DNA from: Clavibacter phaseoli
GTDB taxonomy: Bacteria > Actinomycetota > Actinomycetes > Actinomycetales > Microbacteriaceae
Assembly (NCBI RefSeq): GCF_021922925.1
Contig: NZ_CP040786.1
Coordinates: 2,790,001-2,854,000 of the forward strand
Length of the DNA: 64,000 bases
Direction: 5' to 3'
The translations under genes were made by a program, and so were the position numbers. Of the stretch, positions 10,778 to 19,880 are shown piece after piece. The notes under the pieces are model-generated. The model did no database searches. It saw only the letters and a list, made by a program, of their open reading frames with translations, and was not told the DNA's origin. The first letter of the stretch is position 1, and the number at the start of each line of letters is the position of its first letter.

Positions 10778-10811
10778 ACGCAGACATGTGACAGCAGTCG
10801 CGTCAGCGAGC

Positions 10812-10840
10812 AGGCCCGGTCCTATGGATCGGGCCTTTCT
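10812..10840 (+). terminator. Terminator after khpB
   Basis: AGGCCCGGTC and GATCGGGCCT form a 10-bp stem (one G-T wobble), followed by TTTCT. It lies 35 bp after the khpB stop and ends the rpmH-khpB transcript. Confidence 0.75.
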
Positions 10841-11094
10841 CATGCTCGGGATTCCTGGACGGACTGTTCTTATTTAGTACATACGTACCAGCAAAAATGA
10901 GGCTTAGCCGCCGTCAACCTGGTGGACGCCTCGGATTCGATGCGAAGACCACGGGATGACAGCTTTCCTCGTCGGCGGTATCAGGATTCAGCCGGTTGGC
11001 CGCGGCAGCGTGGCGGTCGTAGACCAAACTGGGCGCGGTCACATGATTGAGCCACGGTCTCCGGTTGGTGAACTGCTCTCCGAAGGGCTCTGAC

Positions 11095-11108
11095 GTTTCA
11101 CGTGAAAC
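11095..11108. promoter_or_regulatory. parS: parS site 1 (14-bp core)
   Basis: GTTTCACGTGAAAC is a perfect palindrome and the core of the ParB binding site; the outer T/A pair of the 16-mer is not conserved. Confidence 0.85.
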
Positions 11109-11191
11109 TTCACTCTCAACTTTGCACCTCCAGCGTGTTAAGTCGTCAGATGTGAAGCTCTGCGATCGTACGAGGTCATCGTGCGTGGTGG

Positions 11192-11207
11192 TGTTTCACG
11201 TGAAACA
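11192..11207. promoter_or_regulatory. parS: parS site 2 (perfect 16-mer)
   Basis: TGTTTCACGTGAAACA matches the universal parS palindrome at every position. It lies 84 bp after site 1. Confidence 0.93.
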
Positions 11208-11402
11208 TCGCCGCCCCACGCCTGCCTCCACACTTAGGGTAGGTGGCGTCACTGCGCGACACCTACTCAGACGACGCCAGAGGACAGAGGAGGGACGCTA
11301 AGCTCTCCCAGGCGTCATATTCGCTCCCGCACCGCGGGACGCTTGCCGCAGCGATGATGCGCAGTTTCAGGGTAGAAGTACCAATGCTCACAGGATGGAC
11401 GC

Positions 11403-12041
11403 GTGATGCCTGATCAGGTCACGATCGAGCCCGAACCGGCGGTCGCTGAAGCGCTGTTCGGTGACCGCATCCATGTCGCGCGCGAATTCGCGACGCAGCT
11501 CGGAGAGAGGGGAGAGGAGCTCGGGCTCATCGGGCCACTCGAGCCCCCGCGTCTGTGGTCTCGGCATATCGTCAACTCCGTACTGGTCGCCCCGCTTCTG
11601 CGACCCGGTCTGGTAGGTGACATCGGAACCGGTGCGGGGCTGCCGGGCCTCGTGCTCGCCATGGCGCGACCGGACGTCGAATTCGTCTTGATCGAACCCA
11701 TGGAGCGACGGGTCGCATGGTTGGAGGAGCAGGTGATGAACCTGACCCTCGATAACGTGACTGTTCGGCGCGCTCGAGCTGAGGATGTCGCGCAGGAGTT
11801 CGTCCTCGATCAGGTGACGGCTCGTGCTGTGAGCGCATTCGCGAAGCTCATTCCCCTCACTGTGCCACTGGTGAGGACGGGCGGTGAACTCGTCCTCATG
11901 AAGGGCATGAATGCCGAGCGCGAAGTCGAGGCGGCCAGCAAGGCCATTCGGAAGCACCACCTGGAGGATGTCGAAGTGCTCACCCTCGGTTCCGGCGTGG
12001 TCGACGAGGTGACTCGTGTGATCCGGGCCCGCCTGGCATGA
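11403..12041 (+). CDS. rsmG: 16S rRNA m7G527 methyltransferase RsmG
   Basis: RsmG (GidB, about 212 aa) methylates G527 of 16S rRNA with SAM. The SAM-binding loop GDIGTGAGLPGL is near residue 72, followed by LIEPMERRVAWLEE and ARAVSAFAKLIPL. Two starts are adjacent, GTG at 11403 and ATG at 11406; AGGATGG upstream fits either. Codons are less GC-biased than in most of the window, like the flanking parS region. Order rsmG-parA-parB is canonical. Confidence 0.95.
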   Translation: MMPDQVTIEPEPAVAEALFGDRIHVAREFATQLGERGEELGLIGPLEPPRLWSRHIVNSVLVAPLLRPGLVGDIGTGAGLPGLVLAMARPDVEFVLIEPMERRVAWLEEQVMNLTLDNVTVRRARAEDVAQEFVLDQVTARAVSAFAKLIPLTVPLVRTGGELVLMKGMNAEREVEAASKAIRKHHLEDVEVLTLGSGVVDEVTRVIRARLA

Positions 12042-12120
12042 TCGACATGACATGCAAGTAGGATTGAATTGCTGATCAAGCAGCTATTTGGCGCGACCTT
12101 CCCGTCGAGGCCGGAGGAGA

Positions 12121-12136
12121 TGTTCCACGTGAAACA
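12121..12136. promoter_or_regulatory. parS: parS site 3 (one mismatch)
   Basis: TGTTCCACGTGAAACA differs from a perfect palindrome at one position. It lies 54 bp before the parA start, so bound ParB could affect parAB expression. Confidence 0.88.
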
Positions 12137-12189
12137 TCGATGCTCGCCTCCCGCATTCACCGCACACGACCACCGATAGAGGGCTGCAC

Positions 12190-13071
12190 ATGGATGATGA
12201 TCTGAGTCCCATCGCTCGCGAGCTCTCCGAGACCAGCCGACGTCGCAAGGCTCTGGCAGGGCTCGTCTTGCCGCGTCCCGTTCGCACACGCGTCTTCACC
12301 ATCGCCAACCAGAAGGGCGGGGTCGGCAAGACGACGTCCACCGTGAATCTCGCCGCCGCGCTGGCGAAGTCAGGATCGCGGACGCTGGTCATCGATCTCG
12401 ACCCGCAGGGCAATGCGTCTACGGCCTTGGGTGCCGACCGGTCCAGTGAGCTGATGAGCGTCTACGACGTGCTCGTCAATGACGAACCCGTCGAACAGGC
12501 TGTGCAGCGGAGCCCCGAATTCGAGACTCTCTTCTGCGTACCCGCCACGATCCACCTGGCGGGCGCGGAGATCGAGCTCGTCAGTCTCCCGCATCGCGAA
12601 CGCCGACTGCGGACCGCCCTCGACGCCTTCCTGACGTCGGAGAGCGGTCGCGACTTCGACTACGTGCTGATCGACTGCCCTCCGTCGCTGGGGCTGCTCA
12701 CGATCAACGCGTTCAGCGCGGCCAGGGAGGTGCTGATCCCCATCCAGTGCGAGTACTACGCGCTCGAAGGGCTGAGTCAACTGCTCTCCAACATCGACCT
12801 CATCGCGCAGCACCTGAATCCTGAGCTGACGATGTCCACGATCCTGCTGACCATGTACGACGGACGCACGAACCTCGCTCAGCAGGTCGCGGCGGAGGTG
12901 CGGGAGCACTTCCCGCAGCAGACCCTCACGACGCTCATACCGCGCTCGGTCCGCATCAGCGAGGCGCCCAGCTACGGACAGAGCGTCATCAGCTACGACC
13001 CCCATTCACCTGGCGCGCTCTCCTACCTGGAGGCGGCAGCCGAGATCGCACATCGAGGAGCCCAGAAGTAA
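12190..13071 (+). CDS. parA: Chromosome partitioning ATPase ParA
   Basis: ParA (293 aa) is a Walker-type ATPase that binds DNA nonspecifically and moves ParB-parS complexes. A roughly 33-residue N-terminal extension precedes TRVFTIANQKGGVGKTTSTVNLA, with the deviant Walker A KGGVGKTT (42-49). Other motifs are LVIDLDPQGNAS and VLIDCPPSLGLLTINAF. The ATG at 12190 is the first good start after parS3. Its TAA stop shares a base with the parB ATG. Confidence 0.97.
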   Translation: MDDDLSPIARELSETSRRRKALAGLVLPRPVRTRVFTIANQKGGVGKTTSTVNLAAALAKSGSRTLVIDLDPQGNASTALGADRSSELMSVYDVLVNDEPVEQAVQRSPEFETLFCVPATIHLAGAEIELVSLPHRERRLRTALDAFLTSESGRDFDYVLIDCPPSLGLLTINAFSAAREVLIPIQCEYYALEGLSQLLSNIDLIAQHLNPELTMSTILLTMYDGRTNLAQQVAAEVREHFPQQTLTTLIPRSVRISEAPSYGQSVISYDPHSPGALSYLEAAAEIAHRGAQK

Positions 13072-14072
13072 TGGCAACGAAGAGAACCGGCTTGGGTCGC
13101 GGAATCGGCGCCCTCATCCCCACCTCGGACGAGCGAAGCCGCCCCGTCGACGTCTTCTTCCCGGACAGCGTCGGCGCCGGAGCGCCGAGCGGTGTCCACG
13201 GCGGATCGCAGGGCGACACCGGCGGGAAGGGCGAGCCGACCCTCGTGGCCGTGCCCGGGGCCCGCCTCGCGAACCTGGACCCGTCGGACATCGTGCCGAA
13301 CGCGCAGCAGCCGCGGACCGACTTCCGGCCGGACGAGCTGCAGGAGCTCGTCGTATCGATCCGGGAGTACGGCGTGCTCCAGCCGATCGTCGTGCGCCCG
13401 CTGGGAACGGAAGCGGATGGTCGGGCCCGCTACGAGCTCGTGATGGGGGAGCGACGCCTTCGAGCCACCAAGGAGCTGGGCCTGGACACCATCCCGGCCG
13501 TCATCAAGGACACCGCCGATGAGTCCATGCTCCGCGACGCGCTGCTCGAGAACCTGCACCGCTCGGAGCTGAACCCGCTGGAGGAGGCGAGCGCCTACCA
13601 GCAGCTCCTCTCCGACTTCGCGATCACGCAGGACGAGCTCGCGCAGCGGCTGGGACGGTCGCGGCCGCAGATCACGAACACGATCCGCCTGCTGCGCCTA
13701 CCCGAGGACGTGCAGCATCGCGTCGCCGCGGGCGTCCTCTCCGCGGGTCACGCTCGCGCGATCCTGTCCTCCGGGGATGACGACGCGATGCGCCACCTCG
13801 CCGACAAGATCGTGAACGAGGACCTGTCCGTCCGGGCAGCGGAGGCCGCGGCGCAGCGCGGCCAGCGGACGGCGAAGCCGCGCAAGAGCGCGAGCTCGGC
13901 GCGCAACGCCCACCTCGACGAGACGGCCCAGCGCATCGGGGATCACCTCAACACGAGCGTGCGTGTCACGATGTCAGCGCAGAAGGGCCAGATCGTCATC
14001 GACTTCGCGACGCTCGGGGACCTGACCCGGATCGCCCAGGAGATGGGCGTGCCGGACGCTGACGCGAGCTGA
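13071..14072 (+). CDS. parB: Chromosome partitioning protein ParB
   Basis: ParB (333 aa) binds parS, spreads as a CTP-dependent clamp and acts with ParA. The N-terminus KRTGLGRGIGALIP is the ParA-interacting type. The CTP-binding region shows QQPRTDFRPDELQELVVSI and GERRLRA (126-132), then ENLHRSELNPLEEASAYQQL. The helix-turn-helix region includes LAQRLGRSRPQITNTIRLLRLP. A variable linker (about 35-60) is glycine-rich. Overlap with parA (TAATG) indicates coupling. Confidence 0.97.
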   Translation: MATKRTGLGRGIGALIPTSDERSRPVDVFFPDSVGAGAPSGVHGGSQGDTGGKGEPTLVAVPGARLANLDPSDIVPNAQQPRTDFRPDELQELVVSIREYGVLQPIVVRPLGTEADGRARYELVMGERRLRATKELGLDTIPAVIKDTADESMLRDALLENLHRSELNPLEEASAYQQLLSDFAITQDELAQRLGRSRPQITNTIRLLRLPEDVQHRVAAGVLSAGHARAILSSGDDDAMRHLADKIVNEDLSVRAAEAAAQRGQRTAKPRKSASSARNAHLDETAQRIGDHLNTSVRVTMSAQKGQIVIDFATLGDLTRIAQEMGVPDADAS

Positions 14073-14127
14073 CGAGGTCCGGGTACCGGGACTCCGTCCG
14101 GGGCGCGCAGCGGCGTCAGCGATCGGC

Positions 14128-15081
14128 TCAGGCCGCCTGTGCCGCCTCGGCGAGACGCCGATAGAGGTCGCCGACCTCGACGCCCGCAGCCGCCAGCCCT
14201 TGAGGGAGCAACGAGGTCTCCGTCAGGCCGGGGATGACGTTGACCTCGAGGAACCAGGGCTCGCCTGCGGCATCGATGATGACGTCGACACGCGACATCT
14301 GCCCGATGCCGAGAGCGCGGTGGATGCCGACGGCTGCTTCGGAGGCCGCGGAGGCCGCCTCGGGGGAGATGCGCGCCGGCGTGAAGAAGCGCGTGAGCCC
14401 CGCGTTGTAGCGCGCCTCGTAGCCGTACACGCCCGAGGTGGGGACGATCTCGGTCGCCGGCAGCGCCTCGGGGCCGTCACCGGTGTCGAGGACGCCTATG
14501 GCGACCTCGGTGCCCTCGACGAGCTGCTCGATGAGGGCGACGTCGCCGTAGGTGTACGCGTCCACCATCGCCCGCGGGAGGGCGTCGGCGTCCTGCACGA
14601 TCGTGACGCCCTGGGCCGACCCGCCGCGTGCCGGCTTCACGGCGTATGGCGCGGGCACGGCCTCGGTCACGAGCCGGAGGACGGCGGCGGCCCCGAGCTC
14701 ACGGAACGTGTCCTTCGGGAGGGTCACGGATCGCGGCGTCCGGATCCCCGCGGACTCCGCGAGGGCCTTCGCGGTGGGCTTGTCCCACGCGAGTCGGGCG
14801 GCGCGCGCCGAGGATCCCACGTACGGGACGCCGGCGAGCTCGAGCAGGCCGAGCAGCGCGCCGTCCTCGCCGCTCGCGCCGTGCAGGACGGGCCAGACGA
14901 CGGCCGGAGGCGTGTCGCGGAGGAAGTCGAGGAGAGTGGCGTCGGGATCGCGCAGGGACGCGACGACACCGGCCTCACGGAGGGCGTCCGCGACGCGGCG
15001 GCCGCTGCGGAGCGACACGTCGCGCTCGTGGGAGATGCCGCCGGCGAGGACGAGGACGGAGAGGGGCTCGTGTGCGGTCAT
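14128..15081 (-). CDS. ddl: D-alanine--D-alanine ligase family protein
   Basis: An ATP-grasp ligase (317 aa) likely to join two D-alanines for peptidoglycan. It shows the N-terminal LVLAGGISHERDVSLRSGRR, VLHGASGEDGALLGLLELAGVPYVGS, ATP-binding KPARGGSAQGVT, and the C-terminal WFLEVNVIPGLTETSLLPQ. It is about 40-50 aa shorter than typical Ddl, and may be a second copy; the canonical ligase could lie elsewhere. It faces parB convergently with only 55 bp between the stops. Confidence 0.85.
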   Translation of the reverse strand: MTAHEPLSVLVLAGGISHERDVSLRSGRRVADALREAGVVASLRDPDATLLDFLRDTPPAVVWPVLHGASGEDGALLGLLELAGVPYVGSSARAARLAWDKPTAKALAESAGIRTPRSVTLPKDTFRELGAAAVLRLVTEAVPAPYAVKPARGGSAQGVTIVQDADALPRAMVDAYTYGDVALIEQLVEGTEVAIGVLDTGDGPEALPATEIVPTSGVYGYEARYNAGLTRFFTPARISPEAASAASEAAVGIHRALGIGQMSRVDVIIDAAGEPWFLEVNVIPGLTETSLLPQGLAAAGVEVGDLYRRLAEAAQAA

Positions 15082-15124
15082 GATGCTCGATCCGGTTTCG
15101 GTCGGTGTACGTGGACGCGGAGGG

Positions 15125-16447
15125 TCAGTCGAGGTCCGGCGGCGGCGTGACGACCGACGTCGTGGGGCGCGACGCGAGCGCGCCCGTGCCCGAGAAGGTG
15201 GTGAGCAGATCCATCTCGTCGTCGATCACCCCGGCCATGCGGCGGACGCCCTCGCGGATGCGCTCCGGCGTCGGATAGCAGAACGACAGGCGGATGGCGT
15301 CGCGGCCCCGGCCGTCGGCGTAGAACGCCGTGCCGGGTGTGTAGGCGACGAGGGCGGTGACGGCGCGGGGGAGCATCTGCTTGGAGTCGAGCTGCTCCGG
15401 GAGCTTCAGCCAGACGTAGAAGCCGCCGTTGGGGACGGTCCAGGACAGGTTCGGCAGGTGCTCCTGGAGCGCGGAGAGCGTGGCGTCGCGACGCTCGCGG
15501 TACACGCCGCGGAAGGTGTCGATCTGGCCCTTCCAGTCCGAGGCGTGCAGGTACTCGGAGATGATGAGCTGGCTGAAGGAGCTGGGGGAGAGGACCGCCG
15601 ACTCCTGGGCGAGGATGAGCTTCTCGCGGATGGCATGGGGGGCGAGCGCCCAGCCGACCCGGAACCCGGGGGCGAGCGTCTTGGAGAAGGAGCCGAGGTA
15701 GATGACGCCCTCGTCGTCGAGGCTGCGCATGGCGTCCGGCGCGGGGCGGTCGAACCAGAGGAGGCCGTAGGGGTTGTCCTCGAGCACGAGGATGTCGTTC
15801 GACCGGCAGATCTCGAGGATCTCGGGACGTCGGTCGGCGGACATCGTCACGCCGGCCGGGTTGTGGAAGTTGGGGACCGTGTACAGGAACTTGATGGTGC
15901 GGCCCTCGGCGCGGATCCGCGCGATGGCCTCGCGCAGCGCCTCGGGGACGAGGCCGTCGTCGTCCATGACGACGTGCTCGACGACCGCCTGGTAGCTGCG
16001 GAAGACGCCGATGGCGCCGACGTAGCTGGGGGCCTCGGCGAGGATCACGTCGCCCGGGTCGATGAAGAGCTTCGTGACGAGGTCGAGCGCCTGCTGCGAG
16101 CCCGTGGTGGTGACGATGTCGTCGACGCTGCCGCGGATGCCCTCGAGGGCCATGATCTCGAGGATGTCCTCGCGCAGCTCCGGGGTGCCCTGGCCGCCGC
16201 CGTACTGGAGAGCTACGGGGCCGCGCTCGCGCATGACCTTCTCCATGGCCGTGACGATGAGTTCCTGGGGGAGGGCCGAGACGAACGGCATGCCGCCGGC
16301 GAGCGAGACGACCTCGGGTCGGCTGGCCACGGCGAAGAGGGCGCGGACCTCGGAGGCGCTGAGGCCGGAGGTCCTCTCCGCGTAGTGGGGGAACCAGGGG
16401 TCGAGGTTGGTGCCCGCGGATTCGCGGGGGCTGCCTGCAGGTGTCAC
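15125..16447 (-). CDS. PLP-dependent class I/II aminotransferase
   Basis: A 440-aa fold-type I aminotransferase resembling LysN/2-aminoadipate transaminases and aromatic aminotransferases. Motifs are ALQYGGGQGTPELREDI, TTGSQQALDLVTKLFIDPGD, EAPSYVGAIGVF, PNFHNPAGVTMS, and the PLP lysine in GSFSKTLAPGFRVGWALAP. No MocR-type helix-turn-helix is present. Forty-three bases separate its stop from the ddl start, so the two may be co-transcribed. The exact substrate cannot be read from sequence. Confidence 0.85.
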   Translation of the reverse strand: MTPAGSPRESAGTNLDPWFPHYAERTSGLSASEVRALFAVASRPEVVSLAGGMPFVSALPQELIVTAMEKVMRERGPVALQYGGGQGTPELREDILEIMALEGIRGSVDDIVTTTGSQQALDLVTKLFIDPGDVILAEAPSYVGAIGVFRSYQAVVEHVVMDDDGLVPEALREAIARIRAEGRTIKFLYTVPNFHNPAGVTMSADRRPEILEICRSNDILVLEDNPYGLLWFDRPAPDAMRSLDDEGVIYLGSFSKTLAPGFRVGWALAPHAIREKLILAQESAVLSPSSFSQLIISEYLHASDWKGQIDTFRGVYRERRDATLSALQEHLPNLSWTVPNGGFYVWLKLPEQLDSKQMLPRAVTALVAYTPGTAFYADGRGRDAIRLSFCYPTPERIREGVRRMAGVIDDEMDLLTTFSGTGALASRPTTSVVTPPPDLD

Positions 16448-16551
16448 GTCACGTCTCTCACTGTCCGATTGCCGATCAGCCTAACGGGAGGCCGTGGGGG
16501 ATCCCCGTCGGTGGCCGCGCACGGACGGCGCGGCTCGGATCGCGGGGACGA

Positions 16552-16587
16552 CGGAGGGCCCGGCACCTCGTGGTGCCGGGCCCTCCG
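16552..16587 (-). terminator. trxA terminator, perfect 16-bp stem
   Basis: Arms 16552-16567 and 16572-16587 are fully complementary around a TCGT loop, the same loop as in the dnaA terminator. It lies 33 bp after the trxA stop and there is no U-tract. Confidence 0.85.
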
Positions 16588-16620
16588 GGTGGTGCTCGTC
16601 GCCTGCTCGGCGCAGGCGGC

Positions 16621-16944
16621 CTACTTGAGGAAGTCGGCGAACTCCTGCTCGAGGGCGGGCTTCGGCTTGGCGCCGATGACGGTCTTGACGACCTCGCCCT
16701 TCTGGAAGACCTTCATCGCGGGGATGGAGGTGATCTTGTACTTCATGGCGATCTCGGGGTTGTCGTCGACGTCGATCTTGACGAGCTCGATGCCGGGGTT
16801 CTCGGCCGCGATCTGGTCGAGGACGGGGGAGACGGCCTTGCACGGGCCGCACCAGGGGGCCCAGAAGTCGACGATGACGGTCTTCTCGGCATCGAGGACG
16901 TCGGCCTGGAAGCTGGCGTCGGTGACGTCGCGGGAGTGGGACAT
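16621..16944 (-). CDS. trxA: Thioredoxin
   Basis: A 107-aa cytosolic thioredoxin, the electron donor for ribonucleotide reductase and other disulfide reductions. It has VDFWAPWCGPCKAVSP with the active-site CGPC (32-35), the DDNPEIAMKYKITSIPAM segment with the conserved cis-proline, and a standard C-terminal helix. It follows trxB by 76 bp, as its reductase partner, and ends the DUF6049-murJ-trxB-trxA run. Confidence 0.97.
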   Translation of the reverse strand: MSHSRDVTDASFQADVLDAEKTVIVDFWAPWCGPCKAVSPVLDQIAAENPGIELVKIDVDDNPEIAMKYKITSIPAMKVFQKGEVVKTVIGAKPKPALEQEFADFLK

Positions 16945-17020
16945 GAGTGCTCCTTCGTGTGGTTCGGGTGGATTCGGGCGGTTCCCGGATCCTGATGTTC
17001 GGGCGCCGGAGCGCCGAGGA

Positions 17021-18058
17021 CTACCGCTGCTCGGCGCCGACGAGCTCGCCGTCGGGATCCACCGCGCTGCCGGCAGCCGGCGCGCCGTGGCCCGCGGGGC
17101 CCTCCGGACCGTCCGAGGCCGCGTCGAGCAGCGCGTCGGGCAGGGACGCGAGGAAGTGCTCCGCGTCGAGCGCCGCGACGGTGCCCGAGGCGGCGGCGGT
17201 GACGGCCTGGCGGTACGTGGGGTCGATCACGTCGCCCGCGGCGAAGACGCCCGGCAGGTTCGTGCGCGAGGAGCGGCCGTCGACGGCGATGGTGCCCTCG
17301 GTGGTGAGCTCCAGCTGCTGGTGGAAGAGGTGCGTGCGCGGGTCGTTGCCGATGGCGATGAAGAGGCCCTCGAGCGCCAGCGGGCGCCGCTCGCCGGTGA
17401 CGGTGTCCTCGAGGACGACGCCCTCGACCTTCTCGCCGCCCGTGATGTCGACGACCTGTGCGTTCCAGACGAACTCGATCTTGGGGTTCTCGAACGCGCG
17501 CTCCTGCATGATCTTGGAGGCGCGCAGCGAGTCCTTGCGGTGGATCACGTAGACCTTCTCCGCGAAGCGCGTGAGGAAGGTGGCCTCCTCCATCGCGCTG
17601 TCGCCGCCGCCGACGACCGCGATGGTCTTCTGGCGGAAGAAGAAGCCGTCGCACGTGGCGCACCAGGAGACGCCGTGGCCGCTGAAGCGGTCCTCCGCGG
17701 GGAGGCCCAGCTTGCGGTAGGCGGATCCGGTGGCGGCGATGACCGCGAGGGCCTCGTGCACGTCGCCGTTGCCGAGGGTGACGCGCTTGACGTCGCCCGT
17801 GAGCTCGACCGACGTGACGTCGTCGAGGACGACCTCGGTGCCGAAGCGCTCGGCCTGCGCCTGCATCGCCATCATCAGGTCGGGGCCCTGGATGCCGTCG
17901 GTGAAGCCGGGGTAGTTCTCCACCTCGGTGGTGTTCATGAGCTCGCCGCCCGCCTCGACCGAGCTCGCGATGAGGAGGGGCGTGAGGTTCGCGCGCGCGG
18001 CGTAGATGGCGGCCGTGTATCCCGCGGGACCCGAACCGATGATGATGATCTGACGCAC
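17021..18058 (-). CDS. trxB: Thioredoxin reductase
   Basis: An FAD flavoenzyme (345 aa) that reduces thioredoxin with NADPH. The GTG at 18058 is chosen because VRQIIIIGSGPAGYTAAIYAARA is the canonical N-terminus and GGAGGAGAAG lies upstream. Motifs: FAD-binding GSGPAG, redox-active CATC in VSWCATCDGFFF, NADPH-binding VVGGGDSAMEEA, and GVFAAGDVIDPTYRQAVTAA. A C-terminal tail of about 35 aa beyond the core ends GELVGAEQR. Confidence 0.97.
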   Translation of the reverse strand: MRQIIIIGSGPAGYTAAIYAARANLTPLLIASSVEAGGELMNTTEVENYPGFTDGIQGPDLMMAMQAQAERFGTEVVLDDVTSVELTGDVKRVTLGNGDVHEALAVIAATGSAYRKLGLPAEDRFSGHGVSWCATCDGFFFRQKTIAVVGGGDSAMEEATFLTRFAEKVYVIHRKDSLRASKIMQERAFENPKIEFVWNAQVVDITGGEKVEGVVLEDTVTGERRPLALEGLFIAIGNDPRTHLFHQQLELTTEGTIAVDGRSSRTNLPGVFAAGDVIDPTYRQAVTAAASGTVAALDAEHFLASLPDALLDAASDGPEGPAGHGAPAAGSAVDPDGELVGAEQR

Positions 18059-18215
18059 GACGGCTTCTCCTCCACTGCTCGGCGGGGCGCCTCGCCGGCG
18101 CCCGCTCACCTCTGCAACAGACCCACGGTAGCGGCTATTCCTCTGCCTCCACCGGGCGGGGGCGCGGGGGCGGACAGGCACCATCGGGCGCCGCGTCGGC
18201 GATCGCGCGAGGGGG

Positions 18216-19844
18216 TCAGCGGCGGCGGATGCGGCGCATCACGGGGCCGGCCAGCTGCTGCAGCTCGGAGGAGCGCATGGCGGCCAGGGCGCCGAGGTAG
18301 ACGGCGGTCATGACGGCGGCCAGGGGGATCCCGACGAGGAGCGCCTGGCCCTTCGACGCGACGCCGACGCCCGCGAACGCCCCGCCCGAGACCAGGGTGA
18401 GCAGCGCGATGCCGACGAGCGCGGTCGGCACGGCGGCGACGACGAAGCGGACGGCGCTGCGGAGGATCCGGCGCCCGTCGATCCGGCCGATGCGCCGGCG
18501 GAGGAGCACCGCGGCCAGGACGGCCTGCCCGGTGACCGTGACGGTCTGCAGCACGGCGAGCCCCACGCCGATCAGCTCGACGGGCTGCTGCGAGATGACG
18601 AGGGCGCCCGCGATGAACAGCACGACCTGCGCGCACTGGATGACGAACGGGGTGCGCGTGTCCGAGAGGGCGTAGAAGGCGCGCTGCAGCACGAACAGGG
18701 TGCTGAACGCCGGCAGGCCGAGGATGAACGCGATGAGGACCACCCCGTATCCGCGGACCTCGCCGATGTCGCCCGAGACCATCACGCGCGCCACGGGTCC
18801 GGCCAGGACGGCGATGAGAGCCGTGGACAGCACGGTCATGAGGCCGACGAGCCGGACGGCCGAGGAGAGGTCCGCCCGCATGCTGTCGTGGTCGCCCTCG
18901 CCCGCGTGCGTGCTCATGCGCGTGAAGTAGGCGGTGGCGATGGAGACCGCGAAGATCGAGTGCGGCAGCATGAAGAAGAGCCAGGCGTTGAGCAGGATCG
19001 TGCTCGAGGGGCTGTCCGAGGTGGCCGCGATGTTCGCCACGTTCGACTGCGCGATGCCGGCCAGCTGCGTGACGACGAGCATGCCGAAGGTCCAGCCGGC
19101 GAGGCGGCCGGCGGTGCCGAGGCCCACGCCCCGCCACGCGAAGTCGAAGCGGAACCGGAGGCCCACGCGGCGCCAGAAGACGAAGAGGATGAGCGCCTGG
19201 GCGACGACGCCGAGGGTCGCGGATCCGGCCAGCACGACGATCTTGTCGAGGCTCCAGTCGTCCACGGGGCGGCTGCCCGACCCGAACATCGCCTGGAAGA
19301 CGAGCAGGCCGGCGATGGCGACCACGTTGTTGAGGACCGGCGCCCACGTGAAGGGTCCGAAGGACCCGCGGGCGTTCAGCACCTCGCCGAGCACGGCGTA
19401 GAGGCCGTAGAAGAGGATCTGCGGGAGGCACCAGTACGCGAACGCGACGACGAGCGCGAAGACGTCCGGCGGCAGGGTGGCGGCGTAGAGGCGGGAGACG
19501 ACGGGAGCCCCGACGGTCGCGAGGATCGTGACGCCGCCGAGCACGACGATCGCGATGGTGACGAGCTTGTTGATGTAGCCGGCGCCGCCGTCCGCGTGCT
19601 TCGCGGCCCGCACGACCTGCGGCACCAGGACGGCGTTGAGGACGCCGCCCGCGATGATCACGTAGATGTTGTTGGGCAGCTGGTTGGCGTTCGAGAACGC
19701 GTTGGAGCTGCCGAGGGTCGCGCCGATGGTCTGCAGCAGCACGATGGCCTTGACGAAGCCGAGGATGCGCGAGACGAAGGTGCCGGAGGCGAGCAGGGCG
19801 GATGCGCGGCCGATGCCGCCACGGGGAGCGGGGGCGGCGGTCAC
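18216..19844 (-). CDS. murJ: Lipid II flippase MurJ
   Basis: MurJ (542 aa) is a MOP-superfamily transporter that moves lipid II across the membrane. The N-terminus (ASALLASGTFVSRILGFVKAIVL) carries the conserved serine-arginine region; FSNANQLPNNIYVIIAGGVLNAVLVPQ follows. About 14 hydrophobic segments are visible. The protein ends soon after the last segment, so it lacks the pseudokinase extension of mycobacterial MviN. It lies 36 bp after the DUF6049 gene. Confidence 0.93.
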   Translation of the reverse strand: MTAAPAPRGGIGRASALLASGTFVSRILGFVKAIVLLQTIGATLGSSNAFSNANQLPNNIYVIIAGGVLNAVLVPQVVRAAKHADGGAGYINKLVTIAIVVLGGVTILATVGAPVVSRLYAATLPPDVFALVVAFAYWCLPQILFYGLYAVLGEVLNARGSFGPFTWAPVLNNVVAIAGLLVFQAMFGSGSRPVDDWSLDKIVVLAGSATLGVVAQALILFVFWRRVGLRFRFDFAWRGVGLGTAGRLAGWTFGMLVVTQLAGIAQSNVANIAATSDSPSSTILLNAWLFFMLPHSIFAVSIATAYFTRMSTHAGEGDHDSMRADLSSAVRLVGLMTVLSTALIAVLAGPVARVMVSGDIGEVRGYGVVLIAFILGLPAFSTLFVLQRAFYALSDTRTPFVIQCAQVVLFIAGALVISQQPVELIGVGLAVLQTVTVTGQAVLAAVLLRRRIGRIDGRRILRSAVRFVVAAVPTALVGIALLTLVSGGAFAGVGVASKGQALLVGIPLAAVMTAVYLGALAAMRSSELQQLAGPVMRRIRRR

Positions 19845-19880
19845 GACGCGTCCTGCGCGGGGGTGGGCGGCGCGATCCGG

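Larger units (their letters stand above)
10841..11402. other. Gene-free, lower-GC segment with parS sites
   Basis: This 562-bp stretch is visibly richer in A/T than its surroundings, for example around 10866-10902. It carries two parS sites and probably the rsmG-parA-parB promoter. A short frame at 11047-11301 runs through both parS sites and has no recognisable domain or ribosome binding site, so no gene is called. Confidence 0.7.

Noticed and set aside
11047..11301. 84-aa frame through the parS region
   Set aside because: It runs across both parS sites, has no ribosome binding site and no recognisable domain.
14073..14127. GTCCGGGTACCGGGAC near-palindrome between parB and ddl
   Set aside because: The arms are imperfect and short; too weak for a terminator call.
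14552..18313. Open frame of 1,253 codons on the plus strand
   Set aside because: It lies antisense to ddl, aminotransferase, trxA and trxB, which all have conserved motifs.
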